The notes under the pieces were generated by a model. The model searched no databases, was not told where the DNA came from, and saw only the letters and a program-made list of their open reading frames with translations. The position numbers and the translations under genes are program-made. 64,000 nucleotides of DNA, taken from Lunatimonas sp. Lineage in GTDB: Bacteria; Bacteroidota; Bacteroidia; Cytophagales; Cyclobacteriaceae. Positions 17,632 to 25,851 of the stretch are shown in pieces. Location: NCBI RefSeq assembly GCF_020832325.1, contig NZ_JAFIEU010000043.1, positions 1-64,000 of the forward strand, in the 5' to 3' direction. Each line of letters begins with the position of its first letter. The first letter of the stretch is position 1.

Positions 17632-18635
17632 TAGAAATCGGTATACCGAGTCATCCTTCGCAAATAGTACGCCAAAATCACGCTGTTAATTTTATGCCTT
17701 TTGGATGTGATATCAGAGGGTTGCCCCAGAGAAGTCTTTCTTATCTTCCCTCTGTCCCTAAGAAAATGCCTGTAAGCCTTGTGAATAGCCCATCCGTGGG
17801 CCAAACCACTTGTAAACACGATATGCACCATTGCCCCAAAATCCAACACCATCCGCAATACAAATACCTTATAAAAAGCAGCATTTGACAGGTTTTTATA
17901 CAGCATAAACAGACTATTCCTAAAATTTAAATAGGTCTTCTTAGGATGGCTTTTTTGTAGGGTTCCTCCCCCTAAATGAAATACACTGACTTCGGGATTG
18001 ACGCCAATCTTCCAACCCCTACTTCGAATTCTCCAACAAAAGTCAATCTCCTCCATGTGGGCAAAAAAATGGTCGTCAAACCCACCGTTTTCATGAAAAA
18101 TATCCGCTTTCACACAAAAACAAGCTCCGGAGGCCCAATCAAGTAACACGCTGTCTTGATATTGCCCCTCATCCCGCTCTAGCGTGTGCAAGATCCGGCC
18201 CCGGCAGAAGGGATACCCTAAGGAATCCAAAAAACCACCTGCAGCCCCGGCATAATCAAAAAAGCCCTCCTGAACATACGAGAGAATCTTTGGCTGTGCC
18301 ACTGCCATTTCCGGTCTGGCTTCCAAAAACCGGATCATCCGACTGTCCCATTCCGGGGTAACCGCTATATCTGAGTTTAGAAGAATGTAATACGAATAGC
18401 TTCCGTGCAATTGGGTCAGTCCAGCATTGTAACCGCCGCTATATCCACCGTTTTCTTTTAGCTTTACAACCTTGACCGTCGGATAATACTTCGCCAAAAA
18501 GGCCAATGAATTATCGGTGCTGGCATTGTCAACGACTATAATATCAAAAATACTATGCTGAACCACGGACGGTAGGAACCTACGGAACATGTCCTCCCCG
18601 TTGTAGTTCAGGATAACAATCGCGGCAGTAGGCAT
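17628..18635 (-). CDS. Glycosyltransferase family 2
   Basis: The 335-residue protein is a GT-A fold GT2 enzyme: AIVILNYNGEDMFRRFLP at the start, IIVVDNASTDNSLAFL, ILLNSDIAVTPEWD with the DxD-like metal site, ASGACFCVKADIF and MEEIDFCWRIRSRGWK. This subgroup is rhamnosyltransferase-like and usually builds surface polysaccharide. The C-terminus has a hydrophobic stretch (MVLDFGAMVHIVF) that may anchor it to the membrane. I place the start at the ATG at 18635; a TTG one codon upstream is also possible. The ATG overlaps the YbaB stop (TGATG), implying coupling, a recurring neighbour pair in this group. Confidence 0.9.
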   Translation of the reverse strand: MPTAAIVILNYNGEDMFRRFLPSVVQHSIFDIIVVDNASTDNSLAFLAKYYPTVKVVKLKENGGYSGGYNAGLTQLHGSYSYYILLNSDIAVTPEWDSRMIRFLEARPEMAVAQPKILSYVQEGFFDYAGAAGGFLDSLGYPFCRGRILHTLERDEGQYQDSVLLDWASGACFCVKADIFHENGGFDDHFFAHMEEIDFCWRIRSRGWKIGVNPEVSVFHLGGGTLQKSHPKKTYLNFRNSLFMLYKNLSNAAFYKVFVLRMVLDFGAMVHIVFTSGLAHGWAIHKAYRHFLRDRGKIRKTSLGQPSDITSKRHKINSVILAYYLRRMTRYTDFY

Positions 18636-18967
18636 CAAAACATATTACCGAAATCCATACCTGGGATATTGGGCATCATCCCCTCCGTAGCACTTTTCAT
18701 CTTCTCCTTTATCTTTATTTCGATAGCCTGCATGGCGTAGTTGGTGGCTGCCACGATCAGATCTTTCATCATTTCCTTGTCTTGGGGATTTACGAGGGAA
18801 TCGTCGATAAACATATCCATTACTTTTCGCTCCCCATTTACGACCACCCTAACCATACCGGCACCTGCCTCGCCTTCCGCCCTCAAATGGACAAGCTCCT
18901 GCTGCGCAGACTTAATCTTCACTTGGGCCTCCTTGACCTTATTCATCATGGACATGATATCAAACAT
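18635..18967 (-). CDS. YbaB/EbfC family nucleoid-associated protein
   Basis: From the ATG at 18967 the 110-residue product begins MFDIMSMMNKVKEAQVKIK and contains EGEAGAGMVRVVVNGERKV and LIVAATNYAMQAIEIKIKEK, the conserved blocks of YbaB/EbfC. These small homodimers bind DNA as tweezer-like structures and influence nucleoid organisation. The longer frame to 19030 has an unrelated 21-residue leader. Elsewhere ybaB often sits beside recR or dnaX; here it is coupled to a glycosyltransferase. Confidence 0.9.
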   Translation of the reverse strand: MFDIMSMMNKVKEAQVKIKSAQQELVHLRAEGEAGAGMVRVVVNGERKVMDMFIDDSLVNPQDKEMMKDLIVAATNYAMQAIEIKIKEKMKSATEGMMPNIPGMDFGNMF

Positions 18968-19176
18968 ACTCCTCCGGTTATTAATGCAACACAAATATAA
19001 AACAAATCGTCTAGCAGAAAGGATGGTCAACTAAAATTTAATTCCACAATATCCATAAATACCTATTATTATACCGATAAAATAAATTATGTAAGAGATT
19101 GAAACTAAGATTAAAAAATCCCCGTAAGAAAAGTTTGTAAGTGAATTAATAAGAAATAACCCTAACCAATACCTAC

Positions 19177-19470
19177 ATGGAAAATTACGAAAAAGAAATT
19201 TTGAAAATAGACAAAGAAGCTGTTCGGGAGATTACCTTTTCTAAGACGGATGTGCTGATTGACGAGGATGCTCGGAAGCTCCGAAACCATGACCTGCACC
19301 GCGCTCAGATACTGGGCAATAGCTCGAAAAACAAGGTTGCCATTACCTTTGAAGCGGAAAACAGAAAGGCCTATCAGATCGAAACTACCATCTGGTGTGT
19401 AGGTTCGCAATTCATCACCCTGAAAGGGGGAGTGTGTATTCCTATCCAATCAATCGCAAAAGTCGATTGA
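19177..19470 (+). CDS. Conserved-looking 97-residue protein of unknown function
   Basis: I do not recognise a family. The product is soluble, charged and without signal or membrane segment. It begins MENYEKEILKIDKEAVREIT and contains AITFEAENRKAYQIETTIWC and ITLKGGVCIPIQSIAKVD, which look like alternating beta strands, perhaps a small beta-barrel or PilZ-like domain. Codon use and a good terminator after the stop support a real gene. An overlapping minus-strand frame of similar length is the shadow. It stands alone between ybaB and hisS with AT-rich DNA upstream. Confidence 0.62.
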   Translation: MENYEKEILKIDKEAVREITFSKTDVLIDEDARKLRNHDLHRAQILGNSSKNKVAITFEAENRKAYQIETTIWCVGSQFITLKGGVCIPIQSIAKVD

Positions 19471-19478
19471 ATGCAAAG

Positions 19479-19509
19479 GCGGTCAAATAATGGTTTGGCC
19501 GCATTTTTT
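19479..19509 (+). terminator. Terminator after the 97-residue protein gene
   Basis: A 9-bp stem GCGGTCAAA / TTTGGCCGC (one T-G wobble) with a 6-base loop is followed by ATTTTTT. It lies between the convergent unknown gene and hisS. Confidence 0.75.
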
Positions 19510-20878
19510 ATGCCAGCCGAGCGAGTACCTGATCAAAATCCAACGTCTCTTGGTTTCCAGTTTTTAGGTTTTTGAAGGTAATTTTTCCAGACTTCATTTC
19601 CTCCGAACCTACAATGATCGCATAAGGAATATGTTTCCTATCCGCATAAGCAAACTGCTTTTTTATCTTTGCTTGCTCGGGGTAGATCTCAGAAGAAATC
19701 CCGGCGTTTCGTAGCTTGGATAATATCCGCAGCCCATACCTCATTTCCTCTTCACCAAAATGTGCGATCATTAATCTCACAGGAGATTGGCTCAAGTCCT
19801 GAAACAAATCAAGTTCGTTCAACACATCGTAAATCCTGTCCACCCCAAAAGAAAAGCCTACTCCCGAAACATCGGGAAGTCCAAATACCCCTGTAAGGTT
19901 GTCGTATCGTCCACCTCCACTTACAGACCCAATCTGTACATTGTTAACTTTCACCTCAAAAATTGCCCCTGTGTAATAGGACAACCCCCTGGCAAGCATC
20001 GGATCAAACTGAATGAAAGAATCATCCCCTCCCAGTGTATTCAGAAGCTCAAATACTTCCACCAACTCCGAAACGCCCTTGGTACCTATCTCGCTACCGG
20101 CCATCAACTCACTGAAAAAGACAACAGTTGCCGCATTTCCATCGGGCTGCCTTGCCACCATTGGGGCCAACTTCTCTGCTGCTTCTCCCGAAAAGCCACG
20201 ATTTAGCAGCTCCTCTTTTACCTTTTCCCATCCGATCTTGTCGAGTTTATCGATCGCCACACAGAGTTCCTGCTCCTTGCCCGGCACACCGATCACCTCT
20301 GCCAAGCCGGTCAAAATCTTCCGGTTGTTTACTTTGATCGTGTAGTCAGTAAGGCCAAACGCCGTAAATACCCGCTTTATCATTAGGAGGATCTCTGCCT
20401 CACACACCAAGCTATCTGTCCCCACCACATCGGCATCACATTGGTAAAACTCCCTGTAACGTCCCCTTTGAGGCCGGTCAGCCCGCCATACTGGCTGAAT
20501 CTGAAACCGTTTAAAAGGGAATACGAGCTCGTTTCGGTTCATTACGACGAAGCGGGCAAAGGGAACAGTCAAATCGTATCTCAACCCTTTTTCGGAAACT
20601 TTGGGCAGCATAGCTGAAGCACCCTGCGCAAAATCCTCCACCGTGACCTGCTTCAAAAAATCTCCGCTGTTTAGAATTTTGAATAGCAGTTGGTCACCTT
20701 CATCTCCATACTTGCCGGTCAGGGTAGTGAGGTTCTCCATCGCCGGAGTCTCCAGTTGTTGAAAACCGAACAATCGGAACGTGTCTTTGATAGTTTCTAA
20801 GATATAGTTTCTTCGGGCCATTTCAGTCGGGCCAAAGTCACGCGTTCCTTTTGGAATACTGGGTTTCGAAATACTCAT
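19508..20878 (-). CDS. hisS: Histidyl-tRNA synthetase
   Basis: The 456-residue class II synthetase charges tRNA-His. It shows PSIPKGTRDFGPTEMARR at the N-terminus, motif 2 with RADRPQRGRYREFYQCD, the histidine-specific LARGLSYYTGAIFEV, SGGRYDNLTGVFG and FGVDRIYDVL, and a C-terminal anticodon-binding domain with RLMIAHFGEEEM and YAIIVGSEEMKSGKI. It is slightly longer than E. coli HisS (424), as is common in Bacteroidota. A TAACTTTG element (complement of 20896-20903) fits a -7 box and would leave a leader of only about ten bases. The gene appears monocistronic. Confidence 0.97.
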   Translation of the reverse strand: MSISKPSIPKGTRDFGPTEMARRNYILETIKDTFRLFGFQQLETPAMENLTTLTGKYGDEGDQLLFKILNSGDFLKQVTVEDFAQGASAMLPKVSEKGLRYDLTVPFARFVVMNRNELVFPFKRFQIQPVWRADRPQRGRYREFYQCDADVVGTDSLVCEAEILLMIKRVFTAFGLTDYTIKVNNRKILTGLAEVIGVPGKEQELCVAIDKLDKIGWEKVKEELLNRGFSGEAAEKLAPMVARQPDGNAATVVFFSELMAGSEIGTKGVSELVEVFELLNTLGGDDSFIQFDPMLARGLSYYTGAIFEVKVNNVQIGSVSGGGRYDNLTGVFGLPDVSGVGFSFGVDRIYDVLNELDLFQDLSQSPVRLMIAHFGEEEMRYGLRILSKLRNAGISSEIYPEQAKIKKQFAYADRKHIPYAIIVGSEEMKSGKITFKNLKTGNQETLDFDQVLARLA

Positions 20879-20895
20879 CGATCGTAAATTTTGGC

Positions 20896-20903
20896 CAAAG
20901 TTA
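20896..20903 (-). promoter_or_regulatory. Probable -7 promoter element of hisS
   Basis: On the minus strand the sequence reads TAACTTTG, matching the Bacteroidota sigma-A -7 consensus TAnnTTTG. No clear -33 TTTG is at the usual spacing. The predicted transcript start lies about 10 bases before the ATG. Confidence 0.45.
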
Positions 20904-20998
20904 TCAAATGCCGGTTTAAATAAACAGTATTTAGGCAGCTCCTTTTACACAGCTTCTATTTTTCCAGAAAATCCCATGGACATATCCGATTAAAGCGT

Positions 20999-21006
20999 TA
21001 TATTTG
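20999..21006 (+). promoter_or_regulatory. Probable -7 promoter element of the 46-codon gene
   Basis: TATATTTG matches TAnnTTTG exactly and lies 36 bases ahead of the ATG at 21043. The -33 region reads TGG rather than TTTG, so only the -7 box is good. Confidence 0.5.
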
Positions 21007-21042
21007 CCCCTCATTTGAAATCACTTGTAATCCTGAATAGCA

Positions 21043-21183
21043 ATGGCCGTTACTACATTAAAAAGAAAGCTTAGAAGAAAACGACAGGGACAAAACACAA
21101 GAGTGCTTAAAATCAAGCAGTTGAATGCCAAGCCTGTAATCAGAAACGTAGATGTGGAGGAAATCAAAAAAAGTTTTTCTTAA
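21043..21183 (+). CDS. Small basic protein, 46 residues
   Basis: A short open frame begins ATGGCCGTTACTACATTAAA and ends at TAA 21181. The product is MAVTTLKRKLRRKRQGQNTR followed by VLKIKQLNAKPVIRNVDVEE and IKKSFS. It is strongly basic at the N-terminus, with a beta-like centre ending KPVIRNVDVEEIK. I recall similar tiny proteins in Cytophagales genomes but cannot name a family. A TATATTTG -7 element precedes it and a strong inverted repeat follows it, so it has the layout of a complete independent gene. The basic patch suggests RNA or ribosome binding; this is inference only. Confidence 0.65.
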   Translation: MAVTTLKRKLRRKRQGQNTRVLKIKQLNAKPVIRNVDVEEIKKSFS

Positions 21184-21214
21184 GAGTAAATCTGGGGAAA
21201 CTGCCTTTTATTGA

Positions 21215-21245
21215 ATGCCCGGTTTCGTTAATTTTGGCCGGGCAT
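21215..21245. terminator. Shared hairpin at the convergent ends of the small ORF and yfcE
   Basis: An 8-bp perfect stem ATGCCCGG / CCGGGCAT with a 15-base loop is followed by CCCTCTTTTT on the plus strand. It reaches into the last codons of the phosphoesterase gene. It probably ends the small plus-strand transcript. Confidence 0.55.
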
Positions 21246-21743
21246 CCCTCTTTTTCCAAGTTCTACAACCACCAAATCGGATATTTTTCCGCCTGCTACC
21301 TTAAATTTCAATAGGGTTCTCATCTTGTGGAATCCTTGAATCCCTGCGGCACCAGGATTCATGTATAGGCAGTTCAATTGGCGATCATGTTCCACCCGGC
21401 ATAGGTGCGAATGTCCGCACACAAACAGTGTCGCTCCAGACTCCTGAATACGGCTTTTGATACCTCTGGCATATCGCCCTGGGTTACCGCCTATATGTAC
21501 CATCAACACACGTAGACCCTCTACATCGAACGATAGCTCTTCGGGAAAGCGCTGACGCATCTCCGAATCGTCGATGTTGCCGGTCACTACCCGAACCACC
21601 TTCCCTTTGGGAAAGCGGTTTACTACATCTATAGCACCGATGTCCCCGGCGTGCCACACCTCATCGGCTTCATTCAAATGGGCGATAATTCCTTCATCTA
21701 TGTAGCTGTGGGTATCGGAGATCAATGCGATGGAAATGGCCAT
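21228..21743 (-). CDS. YfcE-type metallophosphoesterase
   Basis: From the ATG at 21743 the 171-residue product has the calcineurin-like metal motifs ISDTHSYID, WHAGDIGAIDVV, VTGNID and GHSHLCRVE, plus the final NPGAAG. The size and order match the YfcE/MJ0936 family of small phosphodiesterases; physiological substrates are unknown. Starting at 21806 would add a 21-residue leader with no family match. It diverges from pdhB across about 165 bases. Confidence 0.88.
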   Translation of the reverse strand: MAISIALISDTHSYIDEGIIAHLNEADEVWHAGDIGAIDVVNRFPKGKVVRVVTGNIDDSEMRQRFPEELSFDVEGLRVLMVHIGGNPGRYARGIKSRIQESGATLFVCGHSHLCRVEHDRQLNCLYMNPGAAGIQGFHKMRTLLKFKVAGGKISDLVVVELGKRGMPGQN

Positions 21744-21894
21744 AATGATGGTTCTTAGCGAGAATAGCTGCAATAATACCCAATTTAGAGACATTTGCAA
21801 GCACACAATCGCTCCGGTGAATGCAGGCAGGCAAGTTAATTACCTGCTTGAACTTGGTTATTGGGAGATTCCTTTCTATTTTTACGACCATAGA

Positions 21895-21902
21895 TAATTT
21901 TG
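21895..21902 (+). promoter_or_regulatory. Probable -7 element just ahead of pdhB
   Basis: TAATTTTG fits TAnnTTTG and ends only seven bases before the pdhB ATG. A TTTC 18 bases upstream could be a degenerate -33 box. If used, the message would be leaderless or nearly so. Confidence 0.45.
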
Positions 21903-21909
21903 TATATAC

Positions 21910-22890
21910 ATGAAAGAAATACAGTTTAGAGACGCTATTCGGGACGCAATGTCGGAAGAAATGAGACGTGATAAAAACGTCTTTCTGATGGGCGAAGAGG
22001 TGGCCGAATACAATGGTGCCTACAAGGCTAGTCAGGGAATGCTGGACGAATTCGGTCCTGAGCGGGTTTACGATACGCCCATTTCCGAGCTCGGTTTTGC
22101 TGGACTGGGAGTGGGTGCAGCTATGAACGGTCTGAGGCCAATCATTGAGTTCATGACGTTTAACTTTTCATTGGTTGCCATAGACCAAATCATCAACTCT
22201 GCGGCAAAAATGTATTCCATGTCCGGAGGACAGTATTCAGTACCTATTGTATTTCGTGGCCCCACGGGAAATGCCGGCCAACTAGGTGCTACGCACTCCT
22301 CCAACTTTGAGAACTGGTTCGCGAATACACCTGGACTCAAAGTGGTGGTGCCTTCCAACCCATACGACGCAAAAGGATTACTGAAAGCTTCTATCCGCGA
22401 CAATAACCCCGTTATTTTCATGGAATCGGAACTGATGTACGGTGACAGAGGGGAAGTACCTGAAGGAGAGTACCTCCTTCCTTTGGGCGTAGCCGATATC
22501 AAACGAAAAGGCAAAGACGTGACCATCGTATCATTTGGCAAAATCATCAAAGCCGCCTATGAAGCAGCAGACGAGTTAGCGAAAGACGGAATTGAGGTGG
22601 AAATCGTTGACCTAAGAACAGTACGACCCATTGATTATGACACGGTCATTCAGTCGGTCAAAAAGACCAATCGCTGCGTGATTGTCGAGGAAGCGAATCC
22701 TTTGTCCTCTATTGCCACGGATCTGGCCTTTAACATACAGCGGTTGGCGTTCGATTACCTAGATGCTCCGGTGCTTCGGGTGAACTCCATGGATATACCA
22801 TTGAGCTACTCCCCTTCCTACATCGAAGCCACCTTACCGAACGCAAAAAGGACCATTCAAGCTGTCAAAAAAGTACTTTACAAGGATTGA
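21910..22890 (+). CDS. pdhB: Pyruvate dehydrogenase E1 component subunit beta
   Basis: The 326-residue protein begins MKEIQFRDAIRDAMSEEMRR and contains GEEVAEYNGAYKASQGM, YDTPISELGFAGLG, IEFMTFNFSLVAIDQI, FRGPTGNAGQLGATHS and PSNPYDAKGLL, all diagnostic of the E1-beta (transketolase pyrimidine-binding) family. It forms the alpha2beta2 TPP-dependent decarboxylase that feeds acetyl-CoA formation. Length is typical. Partner genes (E1-alpha, E2, E3) are not in the window, so the subunit is encoded apart from them. It is monocistronic, between a possible -7 element directly upstream and a strong bidirectional terminator. Confidence 0.95.
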   Translation: MKEIQFRDAIRDAMSEEMRRDKNVFLMGEEVAEYNGAYKASQGMLDEFGPERVYDTPISELGFAGLGVGAAMNGLRPIIEFMTFNFSLVAIDQIINSAAKMYSMSGGQYSVPIVFRGPTGNAGQLGATHSSNFENWFANTPGLKVVVPSNPYDAKGLLKASIRDNNPVIFMESELMYGDRGEVPEGEYLLPLGVADIKRKGKDVTIVSFGKIIKAAYEAADELAKDGIEVEIVDLRTVRPIDYDTVIQSVKKTNRCVIVEEANPLSSIATDLAFNIQRLAFDYLDAPVLRVNSMDIPLSYSPSYIEATLPNAKRTIQAVKKVLYKD

Positions 22891-22918
22891 GGAAGCCTAC
22901 ACGCGCTTCGCTCTTGGG

Positions 22919-22962
22919 AATAAAGAAAAAAGGCCTCCACACGGAAGCCTTTTTTCTTTATT
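22919..22962. terminator. Bidirectional rho-independent terminator
   Basis: A perfect 16-bp inverted repeat, AATAAAGAAAAAAGGC with GCCTTTTTTCTTTATT, encloses CTCCACACGGAA. Flanking A and T runs make it work on both strands. It serves pdhB and the convergent TonB-dependent receptor gene. Confidence 0.9.
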
Positions 22963-22985
22963 AATAAACTCAATCCCAAACTCTT

Positions 22986-25484
22986 TTAGTTCTCTATCAT
23001 GGTGCCGCCGCCTTCTTGCTTGAGGTCTTCGTTCGTTACACCTCTCTTTTTTCTACGTTGACCTCCGTCTACACTTAGCTTACCAATGCGGTAGGAGAAA
23101 TTCACCTTGAAGTTCATGTTTCGCAGAGAAGTAACACTTTGCTGCATGATGGTAGGTGTATACAACTCGTTTCGTATTCTAAACTCGGTAGTGAAGAAGT
23201 TTTCCGCACCAAACCCGATTGTTCCACGCTTTTCGTTAAACTGCTTATTCAAGCTCAAGCTATAAATCCCAAATCCACCGGCTGTTCCTTGTAACTGTAC
23301 CGCACGTCCTCGATAAAAGGAAAATGCCTGAATCTGCCAGTTTTTTGGTAAGGTATAATTTCCAAAAAGTCGACCACTTACGACAAACCCTTCATTTTGA
23401 GCTGCAAACAATGGGTCTTCTAAGCCATTGTCCAGCATGGCATAATAGGTATCCACACTACCATTAATGGAAAATTTACCCGACACATTGACGTTTGAAA
23501 AAACACTCAATCCATACGCCTGCTCTCTACCGATGTTCTCAAATGTAGTGAAAATCACGTCGTCATCCTGTACCGTACGCAAGGGCTGGATAGAACCCGT
23601 CGTATTTCGATAGTAGGTGGTGAAATTCAGCGAAGATCCCTTGATGTACGTGCTGTATGACATTTCATAATTGTCTGTCAATTCGGGGTCCAACAAGGGG
23701 TTACCTTGCGTAATCTGTAGCGGATTGGCTGCTTGTATATTCGGGTTCAAGAAGTTCAATGAGGGCCGCTGAATTCGTCTATTGTAGGCAGCTTTCAGCA
23801 TATTGCCGTTTGAGAGTTTCCTGCCCAAATTTACGCTGGGTACAAACACGCCGTAATCCGGAATCTCAGCGGGAAGATCGGAATTTCTAAAATCCGCCTG
23901 TATGGTTGTGTATTCATACCGAAGGCCTGCTTTCAACGTGTAGTGCTCCAAAAAAGCTTGCGTAAATGAAAGATACCCTGCTGTCACATTTTGGTCGTAG
24001 TTAAACTGATTGGAGAAAGTCACGTTCTCATTTTGAACAAATGGCGCCCCGGGACCGTCCGCTTCGAAATAAGCAAAGTCACTTACGGCCTTTCTCAAGA
24101 TATTCTTAGCACCGTATTCCAAGATTTGGCTACCACCGGACCCCAACGGCGTTACATAATCCAATTGTATCGTAAACTCTTCGTTGATACCCGCATTGTC
24201 GTTTCTGACGCGATAGATAATTTCGTCAAAGCTGGAATTGTACAAGCTGTTGGTAAAGTCATTTGTCAAATTGTTCCGGCTATATAAGGTAGAAATCGCA
24301 AATTCCTTCTGTGGCTTTTCAAATGTCTTGGTGTAATTGAAGTTGAAATCAACAGAGTTTGACAAGTTATCGGTATTTACATCTCTAAGCAAAGAGCTAA
24401 GCAATTCCTCCTCACGAAAGGTATCTGTAAGCAACCCGTTTTGACGGTTTCTCATATTTCTCACCCCAACACTCAGGGATGCCGTAAGGAAATTATATTT
24501 GTCTATATCGTAGTCCCAGCCCAAATTATACCTACCGAACAACATGTTGTTTCTAGTATCCGCAGACTGCAGTATCCGGGTATTCGCTCCGGTTGGGTCG
24601 ATAAGAGTTTGCTCGTTTTCGAAACCACCTAGGATGTTATAGCCTGAACGGCCAAACCCTCCAAGATTCCATCCCATTTTACCTTTTTTCAAGCTAGCAT
24701 TTGCCCCCAAGTTAGAACCTCTTAGACCAGCACTGCTATTGATGTTTAAAGAAACACCCTGAAGCTTGTTTTTCTTGGTAACGATATTGATTACACCGCC
24801 TGTACCTTCTGCATCGTATTTAGCTGATGGCGAAGTAATCACCTCAACCGACTTAATCTCTTCAGCAGGAATCTGCTTGAGAGCCTCTGCGATATTATTG
24901 GCCACAATGGCCGATTGCCTTCCATCGATCAATACCAAAATATTGCTGCTACCCCGCATAGACACATTTCCATCTAAGTCTACCGAAAGCATCGGCACTC
25001 TTCGCAACACGTCGGACGCATCCCCACCGGCAGTGGTCAGGTCATTTTCCGCATTGTATATGGTTCTGTCTACCTTTTCCTCGATGAGCTGACGCTGACC
25101 CTGTACGACTACCTCCTGAAGCGCCACAGACTCTTCTGCCAATTCAATCTTTCCCAAATTGAAGAAATTGTCGGAAGCAGTCACTTTTAGCTCGATGGGC
25201 TCGGAACTATTGTAGCCCATAAAAGAAACTCTCAGTCGATAGTTTCCATCCTTGAATCCCGTAATAAAGAATTCACCATTGTCATCCGCAACCGCACCTG
25301 CAACGTTTTTTTCGGTTTCGTTTTCTACTAGGATCACAGACGCGTAGGATACCGGATTCTGGGATTTATCGGTCACCTTGCCGGTAATTTGATAGCTACC
25401 ACCGCTGTTTTGCGCAAACGATGTAAAATGGGCACCCAAAAAGGCCATCACGCACAAGAAGGCAATAACAGGGAATTTTTTCAT
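22986..25484 (-). CDS. TonB-dependent receptor / outer-membrane beta-barrel family protein
   Basis: From the ATG at 25484 the product has 832 residues with a signal peptide (MKKFPVIAFLCVMAFLGAHF). Starts at 25505 and 25586 also exist. Next comes a carboxypeptidase-regulatory-like domain (YQITGKVTDKSQNPVSYASV to FKDGNYRLRVSFMGY), then a plug (SDVLRRVPMLSVDLDGNVSM and ILVLIDGRQSAI) and a long beta barrel ending GGGTMIEN. It matches the barrel family that binds a TonB-like partner but lacks a SusD neighbour, so it is not a classical SusCD pair. The ligand is unknown. It diverges from a LytS/LytTR pair that may regulate it. A TAATTTTG -7 box lies at 25523-25530 on the minus strand. Confidence 0.87.
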   Translation of the reverse strand: MKKFPVIAFLCVMAFLGAHFTSFAQNSGGSYQITGKVTDKSQNPVSYASVILVENETEKNVAGAVADDNGEFFITGFKDGNYRLRVSFMGYNSSEPIELKVTASDNFFNLGKIELAEESVALQEVVVQGQRQLIEEKVDRTIYNAENDLTTAGGDASDVLRRVPMLSVDLDGNVSMRGSSNILVLIDGRQSAIVANNIAEALKQIPAEEIKSVEVITSPSAKYDAEGTGGVINIVTKKNKLQGVSLNINSSAGLRGSNLGANASLKKGKMGWNLGGFGRSGYNILGGFENEQTLIDPTGANTRILQSADTRNNMLFGRYNLGWDYDIDKYNFLTASLSVGVRNMRNRQNGLLTDTFREEELLSSLLRDVNTDNLSNSVDFNFNYTKTFEKPQKEFAISTLYSRNNLTNDFTNSLYNSSFDEIIYRVRNDNAGINEEFTIQLDYVTPLGSGGSQILEYGAKNILRKAVSDFAYFEADGPGAPFVQNENVTFSNQFNYDQNVTAGYLSFTQAFLEHYTLKAGLRYEYTTIQADFRNSDLPAEIPDYGVFVPSVNLGRKLSNGNMLKAAYNRRIQRPSLNFLNPNIQAANPLQITQGNPLLDPELTDNYEMSYSTYIKGSSLNFTTYYRNTTGSIQPLRTVQDDDVIFTTFENIGREQAYGLSVFSNVNVSGKFSINGSVDTYYAMLDNGLEDPLFAAQNEGFVVSGRLFGNYTLPKNWQIQAFSFYRGRAVQLQGTAGGFGIYSLSLNKQFNEKRGTIGFGAENFFTTEFRIRNELYTPTIMQQSVTSLRNMNFKVNFSYRIGKLSVDGGQRRKKRGVTNEDLKQEGGGTMIEN

Positions 25485-25505
25485 TACTTTAACTGCACTA
25501 AGCAT

Positions 25506-25851
25506 TTTATCGGTTTTGTTTTCAAAATTATACTCAAAGGAAGCGATTGTACTTGGCCATAAAAAATCTACTAGACGAAACAGCACCTTTTATAGACGAA
25601 ATCCCCAAAAACCCCAGGTATCTCAACCGGAGGATGGCAAGACTACGTTAGTCGATTAAATTGGTATTTCTACCGATTCATTTCTTAGAACTGTATATTG
25701 TAGCAGAAGGTTTACCACTCTATTGACTATGTTTGTCAGCTACACCAAAGAACTCTGATGACTTGGTGCGATTTACGAGCCGCCAAAAAACTCCCAAGCT
25801 CCACTATTTATTTCAGGGGGCAGGTGAAATTGAAAGAGTAACAAACAACAA
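25506..25851. promoter_or_regulatory. Divergent control region of receptor and histidine kinase
   Basis: This gap of about 350 bases holds no gene. It contains a minus-strand -7 box TAATTTTG (complement of 25523-25530) for the receptor and a plus-strand TATGTTTG (25728-25735) ahead of the kinase, neither with a good -33 element. An 8-bp near-palindrome AATTGGTA-tttc-TACCGATT (one wobble pair) at 25659-25678 could bind a regulator. Confidence 0.4.

Noticed and set aside
19162-19449. 95-codon frame antisense to the 97-residue protein gene
   Set aside because: The plus-strand frame has a terminator after it and a plausible soluble domain; the antisense product lacks a sensible start and has a random-looking composition.
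25728-25735. TATGTTTG as promoter of the histidine kinase
   Set aside because: The -7 box fits but no TTTG occurs near 19 bases upstream, and the leader would be over 100 bases; kept only as part of the control region.
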